Positions 1 to 8,916 of a DNA stretch of 64,000 nt are shown here, piece after piece. The translations under genes were made by a program, and so were the position numbers. Source of the DNA: Phytohabitans rumicis (GTDB lineage Bacteria; Actinomycetota; Actinomycetes; Mycobacteriales; Micromonosporaceae); assembly GCF_011764445.1 (NCBI RefSeq), contig NZ_BLPG01000001.1, positions 4,402,001 to 4,466,000 on the forward strand. The letters run 5' to 3'. Within the stretch, counting starts at the first letter, position 1. Every line of letters begins with the position of its first letter. Under the pieces are notes generated by a model that was not told where the DNA came from, made no database searches, and saw nothing but the letters and a program-made list of their open reading frames with translations.

Positions 1-2
1 TG

Positions 3-356
3 ATCGCGGGTCTGGCCGGATCGGTGCTGGTCACCGCCATCCGGCAGCGCAGCGAGGCGCGGAGCGCGCCGACCCCCGCCGTCCTGGCCGAGCTGCAGTG
101 GCCCGCGCCCAAGCCCGCCGCCGAGCTGACACCGGGCGACCCGGTGCCGGCGCAGGAACCCAAACGTGAGCCGGACGCCGACCTCGCCGACGACGCGTAC
201 GCGCCGGCCCGCGCGTACGTCTCGGACACCGCGACGGCCACCGAGCCGGCCCAGGAGCCGGCCCGCGGTCAGGCGGCGGTCGCCGCGCCGCTCTGGCCCG
301 AGCAGTCCACCCCGGATACCGGCCGGAAGCGACCGCGCCGCGGCAAGCAGCCGTAG
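3..356 (+). CDS. C-terminal end of a probable membrane protein (5' truncated by window edge)
   Basis: The frame is open from the first bases of the window to a TAG at 354-356, so the gene starts upstream of the window. The visible part opens with a short hydrophobic stretch (IAGLAGSVLV) followed by basic residues, which looks like the end of a membrane helix. About 95 residues of Pro/Ala/Glu-rich low-complexity tail follow, ending in a basic cluster (RKRPRRGKQP). A GTG at 24 could be used as a start, but the hydrophobic codons before it make a longer protein more likely. I do not recognise the family. It ends 17 bases from the stop of the convergent GCS2 gene. Confidence 0.5.
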   Translation: MAGLAGSVLVTAIRQRSEARSAPTPAVLAELQWPAPKPAAELTPGDPVPAQEPKREPDADLADDAYAPARAYVSDTATATEPAQEPARGQAAVAAPLWPEQSTPDTGRKRPRRGKQP

Positions 357-373
357 GGCGTGTCTGGGGCGGA

Positions 374-1850
374 TCACTCCACGGGCCAGGTGTGGACCGG
401 GTCGTTGGTGCGTTGGAAGCGGCCGTAGCGCTGGAGCATGTCGTGCAACGCCGCCGGGCGGTCCAGGTCGCGGATGCGCTCCGCCGCCCGGACCGCTTCG
501 GTCTGCCAGACCGCCCCGTTGCGGCGCAGCCGGCAGCGCTGCTCGATGATGCCGAGCAGCCGGTCGCGCAGCACCGGGCTGACGCCGAAGCGGTCCAGCC
601 CGGCGTGCGCCTTGGGCAGCAGCGACTCCAGCACCAGATCGGTGACCCGGATCTCGCCCACCCGGGCCAGTGGATCGTGGCGTCGACGCCCCGGCGGGCC
701 GCGGCGTGAAAGTTCTCCTCGGCCGCGCTGAACGTGAGCTGTGACCAGATGGGCCGGTCGGCCTCGGCCAGCTCCCGGGTCAGTCCGAAGTAGAAGGCCG
801 CGTTCGCCAGCATGTCGATGACGGTCGGCCCGGCCGGGAGCACCCTGTTCTCCACCCGCAGGTGGGGCCGGCCGTTCATCACGTCGTAGACCGGGCGGTT
901 CCAGCGGTAGACCGTGCCGTTGTGCAGGCGCAGCTCACCCAGGTGCGGCACGCCGCCCGCGTGCAGGACCTCGACCGGGTCCTCGTCGTCGCAGATCGGC
1001 AGCAGCGGCGGGAAGTACCGCACGTTCTCCTCGAAGAGGTCGAAGATCGAGGTGATCCACCGCTCGCCGAACCACACCCGGGGCGTACCCCTTGGGCCTT
1101 GAGCTCGTCCGGACGCGTGTCCGTGGCCTGCTCGAAGAGCGCGATCCGGGTCTCGGCCCACAGCCGTTTGCCGTACAGAAAAGGGGAGTTCGCCCCCACC
1201 GCCACCTGGACCGCCGCGATGGCCTGGGACGCGTTCCAGTAGCTGGCGAAGCTCTCCGGCGACACCTGCATGTGGAACTGCACGCTCGTGCAGGCCGCCT
1301 CCGGCGCGATCGAGTCGGTGTACGTCTGCAGCCGCTCCACGCCGCGGATGTCCAGCTCGATGTCTTCGCCGCGGGCGGCCACGATCTGCTCGTTGAGCAC
1401 CCGGTAGCGCTCGTTGGCGGAGATGTTGTCCAGGACGAGGTGACGTGGCGTCAGGGTGGGCAGGATGCCGATCAGGATGATCGTCGAGTCGGCCTTCACC
1501 GCCCGGTGCTCCGCGCGGCCGAGGCTGGCCTGCACGTCCTCCTCGTAGTCGGCGAACCCGTCCCCTTCGATCAGCCGGGGCCGCGCGTTCAGCTCCAGGT
1601 TGAACTGCCCCAGTTCGGTCTGAAACGTCGGATCAGCCAGGTTGGCCAGGATCTCGGCGTTGCGCATCGCCGGCTCCGCCTCGCTGTCGACCAGGTTGAG
1701 CTCGATCTCCAGGCCGGTGGTTGGCCGTTCGGCGTCGAACCCGAAGTCGTCCAGCATCAGTGCGAAGACGTCCAGGCACCGGCGCACTTTCTGCCGGTAC
1801 CGGGCGCGATCCTCCCGGGAGAACGCACCCTGTGCGACGTCCTTCCCCAT
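374..1850 (-). CDS. Glutamate-cysteine ligase family (GCS2) protein, two frameshifts
   Basis: Three consecutive frames together give one protein of about 492 residues of the GCS2 carboxylate-amine ligase family, which joins glutamate to cysteine or another amine using ATP. Frame 1 (start ATG at 1850) holds the GLEIEL motif near residues 46-51, with acidic residues that in this family bind metal-ATP, and runs to ~1083. Frame 2 continues with RVWFGERWITSIFDLFEENV to ~664. Frame 3 ends with the RDRLLGIIEQR region to the stop at 374. Each junction needs one added base in a short C run (1077-1083 and 661-666 on the + strand), and both sit at a CCCGGGTG context on the coding strand. The gene is either a pseudogene or, more likely given similar lesions in essential genes here, carries sequencing errors. 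The true substrate cannot be told from sequence. Confidence 0.75.
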
Positions 1851-1993
1851 TTGCCCTCCTGCCCGGCCCGCAGTGCCGCCGCCCCGGTGCGGTGACTTTC
1901 ACGTTAGGAGCGCGGCAGGCCCGTGGGCTAGGGACAAAACAGACAGATATCACCGGTCGTAAGCGTGGGAGCGCGCTAAGTCCATGAAAAGCA

Positions 1994-2029
1994 ATGCCCC
2001 GGCGACCGTGAAATCGGTCACCGGGGCAT
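1994..2029 (-). terminator. Intrinsic terminator of yceI-family gene
   Basis: The inverted repeat ATGCCCCGG...CCGGGGCAT encloses a second stem, CGACCG/CGGTCA. Read on the minus strand it is followed by TTGCTTTTC. It lies 19 bases past the stop of the YceI gene. Confidence 0.75.
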
Positions 2030-2047
2030 GGATCGCGTGCGAGCACA

Positions 2048-2623
2048 CTACTGGCGAACGCCCTCGCCCTCGATCTCGATCTTGATCTTCTTGCCGACCA
2101 GGACGCCGCCGGTCTCCAACGCGACGTTCCAGGTCAGACCGAAGTCCTCGCGGTCGATCTCGGTGCTGGCGGTGAAGCCGAAGATGTCCGTGCCGAACGG
2201 GCTACGGCCGACGCCCTCGAACTCGACGGCGAGCTCGACCTGCTTGGTGACGTCCTTGATGGTGAGGTCGCCGACGAGCACGAACTCGTTGCCGCTGTGC
2301 GACTTCACGCCGGTGCTGCGGAACTCCAGCGTCGGGTACTTCTCGGTCTCCAGGAAGTCGCCGCTGGCCAGGTGGGCGTCGCGGTCGGGCTGACCGGTGT
2401 TGATGCTCGCGGCCTGGATGGTGGCGACGACGGAGGACTGCAGCGGGTCCTCGGCAACGGTGATCGTGGCGGTCGCCTCGGTGAACTGGCCGCGGACCTT
2501 GCTGACCATCATGTGCCGCGCGACGAACCCGACTACCTTGTGAGCCTGATCGAGCTCGTACGTGCCAGCCGCGGGAATGGTCAGGCCGTTGAACTCACGG
2601 GTGACGGCGGTCGTGTCGGTCAT
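2048..2623 (-). CDS. YceI family protein
   Basis: A 191-residue single-domain YceI protein. The family forms a lipocalin-like barrel that binds isoprenoid or other amphiphilic ligands. The N-terminus has no signal peptide, so this copy is likely cytoplasmic, unlike the periplasmic E. coli YceI. Typical features are YELDQAHKVVGFVARHMMVSKVRG near residues 20-44, the phrase DRDAHLASGDFLETEKYP in the middle and FGLTWNVALETGG near the end. The start ATG has GGAGTAT just upstream on the coding strand. It is divergent from a MarR regulator 98 bases away, which suggests that regulator controls it. Family assignment is secure; the ligand is unknown. Confidence 0.9.
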   Translation of the reverse strand: MTDTTAVTREFNGLTIPAAGTYELDQAHKVVGFVARHMMVSKVRGQFTEATATITVAEDPLQSSVVATIQAASINTGQPDRDAHLASGDFLETEKYPTLEFRSTGVKSHSGNEFVLVGDLTIKDVTKQVELAVEFEGVGRSPFGTDIFGFTASTEIDREDFGLTWNVALETGGVLVGKKIKIEIEGEGVRQ

Positions 2624-2721
2624 GGGATACTCCTCCAGCAGGTGCTTGACGGTTCTACCTCTGCCTGAGCAACTATACTCACGACAATATTCCGCGTGTC
2701 AAGGGATGTTACGCTGCATGG
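2624..2721. promoter_or_regulatory. Divergent promoter region of yceI-family and marR genes
   Basis: This 98-base gap is AT-richer than its surroundings and must carry both divergent promoters. On the + strand TTGACG (2646-2651) and TATACT (2674-2679) resemble promoter hexamers but are 22 bases apart, so they may belong to different promoters. I see no long perfect palindrome for the MarR protein. Confidence 0.4.
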
Positions 2722-3219
2722 ATGGGTAGAGACCTCCTCGACGACCAGCGGCTCACCGCCGTGGGGCTGTTCTTCGAGGCGCATACGGGGCTCAACGCCC
2801 GCTTCGCCGCACAATTTTGTGAGCATCACCTCTCCCCGGTCGAGTTCGAGGTCCTCATGCGGCTGGCCCGGTCCCCCGGCAACCAGCTGCGCATGACCGA
2901 CCTGGCGGCCCAGACGTCGCTGTCGACCAGCGGCGTGACGCGCGTCGTCGACCGGATGGAGCGGGACGGGCTCATCACGCGTCGGGCGTGCCCGACGGAT
3001 CGCCGCAGCTCGTACGCCGTGATCACGCAGGCCGGCCTCACCCGGCTGGACGAGATCCTGCCCGGGCACCTTGAACTGATCGAGCAGTGGTTCACCGGGC
3101 AGCTGCGGCCGGAGCAGCTGACCGTCGTCCTGGACGCGCTTCGCACGATCCGGGACGCCGTCAACCCGGGCGCCACCGCCGGGACCACACCGACCGAGCA
3201 CGTCGTGGTCGAGGTGTGA
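2722..3219 (+). CDS. MarR family transcriptional regulator
   Basis: A 165-residue winged-helix repressor of the MarR family, acting as a DNA-binding dimer. The winged helix covers about residues 38-105: LSPVEFEVLMRLARSPGNQLRMTDLA..., the recognition helix SLSTSGVTRVVDRMERDGL, and the wing RACPTDRRSSYAVIT. The ATG at 2719 is out of frame and hits a stop after three codons, so 2722 is chosen; the purine tract AAGGGA at 2701-2706 is rather far upstream. It is divergent from the YceI gene. In this family the usual role is repression of the neighbour until a phenolic or oxidant signal binds; which signal applies here is unknown. Confidence 0.88.
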   Translation: MGRDLLDDQRLTAVGLFFEAHTGLNARFAAQFCEHHLSPVEFEVLMRLARSPGNQLRMTDLAAQTSLSTSGVTRVVDRMERDGLITRRACPTDRRSSYAVITQAGLTRLDEILPGHLELIEQWFTGQLRPEQLTVVLDALRTIRDAVNPGATAGTTPTEHVVVEV

Positions 3220-3429
3220 CGGAGCGGAGTACCGCCCCGATCCGACCGGCAGAACGACCGGCAGAACTGATTTGGCAAGTCCTGTAACTAGGTTTTAAGC
3301 GGACATAAGACGCGTCCAACGGGCTAGCGTGCACCGCACACGGGAGGGGCACCACGGGGGTGCGGCGCGGGCGGGTCGAGGGGGACCCGATTGTCGGGGG
3401 CGTCTCCGTTCGCGCCGCCAACGAGGTAA

Positions 3430-3462
3430 GAAGGCCCTGGTCAGACGCTGATCAGGGCCTTC
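3430..3462 (-). terminator. Terminator hairpin overlapping the regulator stop codon
   Basis: Fifteen-base arms (GAAGGCCCTGGTCAG and CTGATCAGGGCCTTC, one G-U pair) have a three-base loop. The stop codon of the large regulator gene (3441-3443) lies inside the stem, so the terminator overlaps the end of the coding sequence. On the minus strand no T-tract follows directly. Confidence 0.65.
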
Positions 3463-6010
3463 TCTCTCGGTAGCAGCGTGATGCCGCCCTCCTTGCAGAC
3501 CGAGGTCAGCCAGTCCACCACCCCGGCCCGCGCCTCCGGCTCATCCGTGCTCGCCACCAGCCCGACCAGGGCCTCGGCCACGTCACGCAGGTCGTGAGCA
3601 CCCGCGTACGCCTGCGCGGCCGCGGTGAACCACTCGGCGGCCGCCTTCCGATCGCCGCGGCGCAGCGCCAGCGTGGCCTCGATCGACGCCACCTCGCCGG
3701 ACTCCGCCGATCGCGCCTTACCGGTCGCGGCCCGATCGGCCAGGTCGCCGGAGGCCACCAGCTCCCGGATCTCCGTCAGCGCCGCCTTCGCCTCGTCGAC
3801 CCGGCCCGCCTCGGCGAGGGCGCGGCCGATCGTGCCGAGCACCCGCCGCTTGTGCCCGGGGTCGCCCAGCTCGGCCAGGGCCGCGATGGCCCGCCGGCCG
3901 ACCACCTCGGCCTCCTCGTACCGGCCGTCCAGCCGGGCCACCTCGGCGAGGTTGGCGCGGGCGAGGGCGCGGAGCCGGTGCTCCCCGCACTCCGCCGCCA
4001 GCCGGTCCACCGCGGCCAGCCGGCGCCGGGCCGCGCGCAGGTCGCCGGCCCGGATCTCGTGCCAGGTGAGGTTGTTCTGCGCCACCGTCATGTCCCGGAC
4101 CCGCCCGGCCCGGCTGGCCAGGGCGAGCGCCGCCTCGCCGTGCCGGCGCGCTTCGTCGTACCCCCGGTGGCCATCCAGAGGCCGCAGAGCAGGCTGCGCG
4201 CGGCGAGCTCGCCGGTCAGGTCGCCGGCACGCTGAAACTCGGCGAGGGCGGCCTCGGCCGTCGGTAGCTCGTCGGCGCCGGCGCCGTGTTCGGCCGCGAG
4301 CTGCGCCACCCCGACCCCGGCCCAGGCCCGTACGACGAGGTCGGCGTCGGCCGTACGCGGGTCGTCCAGCAGCCGCCGCAGCCACTGCCGGCCGGGCACG
4401 TCCCGCCCGCGAAACCGCCACCAGCGCGGCAGCCCGGCAGCCAGTCGCAGCGCGGTGTGCGGATCGTCGTTCGCCGAGTACGCCAGGGCCGCCCACAGGT
4501 CGCTCGCCACGTCGTCGAGGCGGCTGACCGCGGCCGGAAAGTTGGCGCCGGCCAGCTCGGGCGCGGTGCGGACCGCCACGGCCGCGAAGACCACGGCGTG
4601 CCGCCGCCGGATCCGCCCCAGCTCGCCGTTGGCCGCGGCCCGCTCGGTGGCGAAGTCGCGCACCACGTCGAGCAGGCGGAACCGGATGGGGCCGGTGCCA
4701 CGCACGCTCAGCAGCCCCAGCGCGATCAGCCGGTCCAGGAGCGAGACCGGGTCGGCGTCCTCACCACCGCCGGAGTCGTTGACCAGCATCGACTCGGCCA
4801 GGTCGACCGACCACCGGTTACGAAAGGCGGAGAGCCGGCGCAGGGCCCGCCGCTCCTCGGCCTCCAGCAGCCGGTAGCTGGCCGCCACGGCGTCCCGCAG
4901 GCTGACGGTCACCGTGCTGGCTGGCGCTCGCTCCGCTCGCGCGGGCCCAGGGGCCTGGGAGGCACCGCCTTCCCTCGTCGCTTCGCTCCTCAGTCCAGAC
5001 GGTGCCGGCCCCTGGGCCGGCCCGGCCAGGTCGAGCACCCGGTCGCCGTACCGGTTGAGGATCTCGTTGAGGTCCAGCACCCGGCCCCGGGCGGCGGCCA
5101 GCTCCAGCGCGAGCGGCAGGCCGCCGAGCCGGCGTACGAGGCCGACCAGCGCACCCACCTCGTCCGGCTCCAGCGGGTCGCGGCGGACCTGCCGCAGCCG
5201 GGCCAGAAAGAGCGCCGCCGCCGGGTAGCCGGCCACGGTGTCCAGGTCCGCCTCCACGTCGGCCGGCGGCACCTCCAGCGGGGCCACCGGCCAGACCCGC
5301 TCCCCCGGCAGGCCGATCGGATGCCGGCCGGTGGCCAGTACGCGCAGGGTGGGCGCGGCCGACGCGAGCCACCGCAGGGCCACCGCGACCGCGTCGGGTG
5401 CCCGCTCGATCGCGTCGACGACCAGGAGGGCGGGCGCGCCGGCGAGGCGTCCCGCGAGGTCCGCGGCGCGGCCCACGCCGAACACCGAGGCGATGGCCGT
5501 GAGTACGTGGTCCGGCGTCGAGACGTCCGACACGAGGATCCCGGCGACCCCGGCCGGGTGGACGGCGGCGGCCCGGTGCGCGACGGCCAGCGCGAGGCCG
5601 GTCTTGCCCACGCCCGCGAGCCCGACGAGGCTCACCATGCTGCCGTCCAGGCCGCCCAACAGCGCGACCAACTCGGACACGTCGTCGTCGCGCCCGATCA
5701 GCTCGCCGGGCGGCGGTGGCAGGTCGACGCCGGTGGGGCCGGTGGCCGTGCCCGGGTCCGCGGTCGTGCCCCGCGCCACACCGAGGAAGTCCGACCTCTC
5801 CCGTCCGGTGAGGCCGAGGGCCTTGGCCAGCAGCTCCACGGTGGTGCGCTGTGGGCGGGAGCGCCCACGCTCAAGATCACGCACCGTCCGTACGCCGACA
5901 CCGGCCCGCCCGGCGAGCTCGGCCTGGGTGAGGCCGGCCGCCCGCCGTCTGGCGCGCAGCAGCGCGTCAAACTCGGTGTGGCCCTGGTCAGAGCCATGAT
6001 CCGGGGTCAT
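3441..6010 (-). CDS. XRE-HTH / NB-ARC ATPase / TPR transcriptional regulator, one frameshift
   Basis: About 856 residues when two frames are joined. Residues ~12-67 form an XRE-type helix-turn-helix (LTQAELAGRAGVGVRTVRDLERG). An NB-ARC/STAND ATPase follows, with Walker A GLAGVGKT at 130-137, a Walker B-like LLVVDA, and the NB-ARC ATGRHP and GGLPLALELAAAR motifs. The C-terminal half is helical TPR-like repeats (GYDEARRHGEAALALASRAGRV, then AEVARLDGRYEEAEVVGRRAIAAL). The frame changes at the C5 run 4161-4165; adding one C restores ...ATGGYDEARRH and the long TPR domain. The family acts as multi-domain activators that oligomerise on ATP and signal binding, often local to secondary metabolism. 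No obvious target cluster is adjacent. The linker between ATPase and winged helix carries a palindromic insert (4944-5018). Confidence 0.8.
4944..5018. repeat. Inverted repeat inserted in-frame in the NB-ARC regulator gene
   Basis: Perfect 12-base arms GGCCCAGGGGCC (4944-4955) and GGCCCCTGGGCC (5007-5018), with inner arms GGCACCG (4961-4967) and CGGTGCC (5000-5006). Just outside lies CTGGCGCTCGCTCCGCTCGC, itself repetitive in style. The segment encodes a Gly/Pro/Arg-rich linker that fits no domain, so it looks like a palindromic element accommodated in frame. Confidence 0.6.
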
Positions 6011-6118
6011 GGCCAGGAAGATTACGCATCAGTTTGGACCTTGGGGAGCGATGCGTCGTCTCGCCGACCGGAGGACCTTCGGATACCCGACAGAAGGGCA
6101 CTCGAAGGCCCGAAAGTC

Positions 6119-7258
6119 TCACAAGCCCAGTGACCGGGCGATGACCATCCGCTGAACCTCGGATGTACCTTCGCCGATCTCCAGCACCTTGGCATCCCGC
6201 CAGAAGCGGGCCACCGGAAACTCGTTCATGAAGCCGTACCCGCCGTGCACCTGGGTCGCCTCCCGGGCGTTGGCGACCGCGCTCTCGCTGGCGTACAGCT
6301 TGGCGATGGCCGCCTGGCGCTTGAAGTCCTCGCCGGCGAGCAGCCGGGCGGCCGCGTCGTAGTACGCCAGCCGGCCGGTGTGCGCCCGCAGCTCCATGTC
6401 GGCGATCTTGAACTGGATCGCTTGGAAGTTGCCGATCGGCTGGCCGAACGCCTGCCGCTCCTTGGCGTACTTGACCGACTCGTCGACGCAGCCCTGGGCC
6501 AGCCCCACGGCCAGCGCCGCGATCGCGATCCGCCCCTCGTCGAGGATGCGCAGGAACTGGGCGAAGCCGCGCCCGCGCTCGCCGAGCAGGTTCGCCGCCG
6601 GCACCCGGCAGTCGCTGAACGTCAGCTCGTGCGTGTCGGAGGCACACCAGCCGACCTTCGAGTACCCCGGCTGGACGGTGAAGCCGGGCGTGCCGGACGG
6701 CACGATGATGGTCGACAGCTCCTTGGACCCGTCCGGATTGGTGCCGGTCACCGCGGTGACCGTGACCAGCGCGGTGATGTCGGTGCCGGAGTTCGTGATG
6801 AACGCCTTGGACCCGTTGATCACCCACTCGTCGCCGTCCAGGACCGCCCGGGTCTGCGTGCCGCCCGCGTCGGAGCCGAAGCCCGGCTCGGTCAGCCCGA
6901 ACGCGGCGAGCGCCTCGCCGCTGGTCAGCCGGGGCAGCCACTGCGCTTTCTGGGCCTCGGTGCCGAACCGGTAGATGGGCATCGCGCCGAGCGAGATCGC
7001 GGCCTCCAAGGTGATCGCGACCGACGAGTCGACCCGGGCCAGCTCCTCCAAGGCCAGGCAGAGCGCGAAGTAGTCGCCGCCCATGCCGCCGTGCTCCTCG
7101 GGGAACGGCAGGCCGAACAGGCCCATCCGGCCCATCTGCCGCACGATGTCGTACGGGAAGGCGTGCTGCTCGTAGTACTTGCCGATGACCGGCGCGACCA
7201 CCTCTTGGGCGAAGTCCCGCACGGTTTGCCGCAGTGCTTCGTGCTCTTGGTTGAGCAT
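6119..7258 (-). CDS. Acyl-CoA dehydrogenase
   Basis: A 379-residue FAD-dependent acyl-CoA dehydrogenase, the usual length for the family, introducing a double bond into an acyl-CoA and passing electrons to ETF. Visible landmarks are the FAD-binding loop AAFGLTEPGFGSDAGGTQT, the ITNSGTD segment, the substrate-helix region, and the C-terminal signature QVHGGYGFMNEFPVARFWRDAKVLEIGEGTSEVQ. It ends in ARSLGL. It lies 16 bases downstream of the carboxyltransferase gene on the same strand, so the two are probably co-transcribed. With carboxyltransferase, biotin carboxylase and TetR nearby, a role in branched-chain (isovaleryl/leucine-type) or fatty acyl-CoA breakdown is likely; the chain specificity is not resolvable by eye. 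Confidence 0.92.
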   Translation of the reverse strand: MLNQEHEALRQTVRDFAQEVVAPVIGKYYEQHAFPYDIVRQMGRMGLFGLPFPEEHGGMGGDYFALCLALEELARVDSSVAITLEAAISLGAMPIYRFGTEAQKAQWLPRLTSGEALAAFGLTEPGFGSDAGGTQTRAVLDGDEWVINGSKAFITNSGTDITALVTVTAVTGTNPDGSKELSTIIVPSGTPGFTVQPGYSKVGWCASDTHELTFSDCRVPAANLLGERGRGFAQFLRILDEGRIAIAALAVGLAQGCVDESVKYAKERQAFGQPIGNFQAIQFKIADMELRAHTGRLAYYDAAARLLAGEDFKRQAAIAKLYASESAVANAREATQVHGGYGFMNEFPVARFWRDAKVLEIGEGTSEVQRMVIARSLGL

Positions 7259-7274
7259 CGTCGTTTCTCCCTGG

Positions 7275-8807
7275 TTAAACGGGTGTCACGCCATGCCGGC
7301 GCCGCGAGAAGTGCCGTTCCTTGCCGCGCGCCGCGGCGAAGCGCCGGATCAACTCCGCGCGCAGCTCATGGGGCTCGACGATCGCGTCCACCACCAGCTC
7401 GCTCGCCAGCCGGACGATGTCGATGTCGCGCTCGTACTCGGCGCGCTTGGCGGCGACGAAGGCGGCCCGCTCCTCGTCGTCGGCGATGGCCGCGATCTTG
7501 TTGGCGTAGACCGCGTTGACCGCGGCCTCCGCGCCCATCACCGCGATCTTCGCGGTGGGCAGCGCGATCGTCGCGTCCGGATCGAAGCCGGGGCCGGCCA
7601 TCGCGTACAGCCCGGCGCCGTACGCCTTGCGGACCACCACACAGATCTTGGGTACGGTGGCCTCCGCGACCGCCGTGATCATCTTGGCGCCGTGCCGGAT
7701 GATGCCTTCCTTCTCCACCGCCGCGCCGACCATGAACCCGGGCACGTCGGAGAGGAAGAGCAGCGGCACGTTGAAGGCGTCGCAGAGCTGGATGAAGCGG
7801 GTCGCCTTGTCCGCCGAGTCCACGAAGAGCACGCCGCCCTTGAACATCGAGTTGTTGGCAACCACACCGACGACCTCGCCGGCCAGGCGGCCGAAGCCGA
7901 TCGTCAGCTCCTTCGCCCACAGCGCCTGGATCTCGAAGAAGCTGCCGTCGTCCAGCAGGCCGCGCGCGTACCGGCGCATGTCGAACGCCTGCCGCTCGCT
8001 CGCCGGCACCAGCGCCGCGAGGTCCACAGTGGAGGGCGCGTCGGTCGGCACGGCGGCGGGCGGCTGCCCAGTCCAGTTGTCCGGCAGGTACGACAGGTAG
8101 CGCTTGACGGTGTCGAGCGCCTCGGCCTCGGTCTCGCAGAGGAAGTGGCCGACCCCGGACTCTCTGGTGTGGACGGACGCGCCGCCCATCTCCTCCAGCG
8201 TGGTCTTTTCGCCGGTGACCATCTGCACCATGCGGTCCGACCCGAGGTACATGCTCGCGTTGCCGTCGACCATCGCGACCACGTCGCAGAACGCCGGGAT
8301 GTACGCCCCGCCCGCCGCGGACGGGCCGAAGAGGGCGCAGACCTGCGGGATCGAACCGGAGGCGCGCACCTGGTTCCAGAAGATCCGGCCGGCGCCGCGG
8401 CGCCCCGGGAAGAGGTCGACCTGGTCGGTGATGCGCGCGCCGGCCGAGTCGACCAGATAGATCATCGGTACGCCGGTTTGATAGGCCCGCTCTATGCTCC
8501 GGATGATCTTCTCGACCGTGCGGGCGCCCCAGGAGCCGGCCTTGACGGTCGAGTCGTTGGCCATCAGGCACACCGGGCGGCCGGCGACGGTGGCCTGGCC
8601 GGTGACGACGCCGTCGGCCGGGAGCCCGTCGGACAGCGCGTTCGCGTACAGTCCGTCCTCGACGAACGAGCCGTCGTCGACCAGCAGCGCGACCCGCTCG
8701 CGGGCGAAAAGCTTGCCCTTGCCGGCGTTGGCCGCGTGATACTTCTCCGCACCGCCCGCGAGGACCCGCTTGCGGAGCCGTTCGAGCGCTTCTTCGTCGA
8801 GCGTCAC
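7275..8807 (-). CDS. Acyl-CoA carboxylase carboxyltransferase (beta) subunit
   Basis: A 510-residue crotonase-fold carboxyltransferase that moves CO2 from biotinyl-carrier to an acyl-CoA. N- and C-terminal carboxyltransferase halves are both complete. Recognisable parts are RERVALLVDDGSFVEDG, the glycine-rich FGPSAAGGAYIPAF oxyanion region, and the second-half LFLSDVPGFMVGAAVEKEGIIRHGAKM and RKAYGAGLYAMAGPGF. These resemble methylcrotonoyl- or propionyl-CoA carboxylase beta chains. The GTG start at 8807 has GGGAGGG five bases upstream. It is first in an operon with the acyl-CoA dehydrogenase. A palindrome at 8830-8839 lies just upstream. Confidence 0.9.
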   Translation of the reverse strand: MTLDEEALERLRKRVLAGGAEKYHAANAGKGKLFARERVALLVDDGSFVEDGLYANALSDGLPADGVVTGQATVAGRPVCLMANDSTVKAGSWGARTVEKIIRSIERAYQTGVPMIYLVDSAGARITDQVDLFPGRRGAGRIFWNQVRASGSIPQVCALFGPSAAGGAYIPAFCDVVAMVDGNASMYLGSDRMVQMVTGEKTTLEEMGGASVHTRESGVGHFLCETEAEALDTVKRYLSYLPDNWTGQPPAAVPTDAPSTVDLAALVPASERQAFDMRRYARGLLDDGSFFEIQALWAKELTIGFGRLAGEVVGVVANNSMFKGGVLFVDSADKATRFIQLCDAFNVPLLFLSDVPGFMVGAAVEKEGIIRHGAKMITAVAEATVPKICVVVRKAYGAGLYAMAGPGFDPDATIALPTAKIAVMGAEAAVNAVYANKIAAIADDEERAAFVAAKRAEYERDIDIVRLASELVVDAIVEPHELRAELIRRFAAARGKERHFSRRRHGVTPV

Positions 8808-8829
8808 GCAACCCTCCCCAGCCAGACTG

Positions 8830-8839
8830 AACGATCGTT
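8830..8839. promoter_or_regulatory. Candidate TetR operator upstream of the carboxyltransferase operon
   Basis: The perfect 10-base palindrome AACGATCGTT lies 22 bases upstream of the GTG at 8807. AACG-type palindromes are common operators of TetR regulators of acyl-CoA metabolism. The TetR protein encoded at 13018-13614, next to the matching biotin carboxylase, is the obvious candidate; this is inference. Confidence 0.5.
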
Positions 8840-8862
8840 AGGGTAGCACGGGCGGGTACGGA

Positions 8863-8897
8863 AACGGGGGCCTCCGCCGGCTGCGGAGACCCCCGTT
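8863..8897 (-). terminator. Terminator of the chaplin-like gene
   Basis: Fifteen-base arms (AACGGGGGCCTCCGC and GCGGAGACCCCCGTT, one mismatch) with a five-base loop lie 19 bases past the stop of the chaplin-like gene. Confidence 0.7.
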
Positions 8898-8916
8898 GTA
8901 CGTGTTGCTATGCGCC

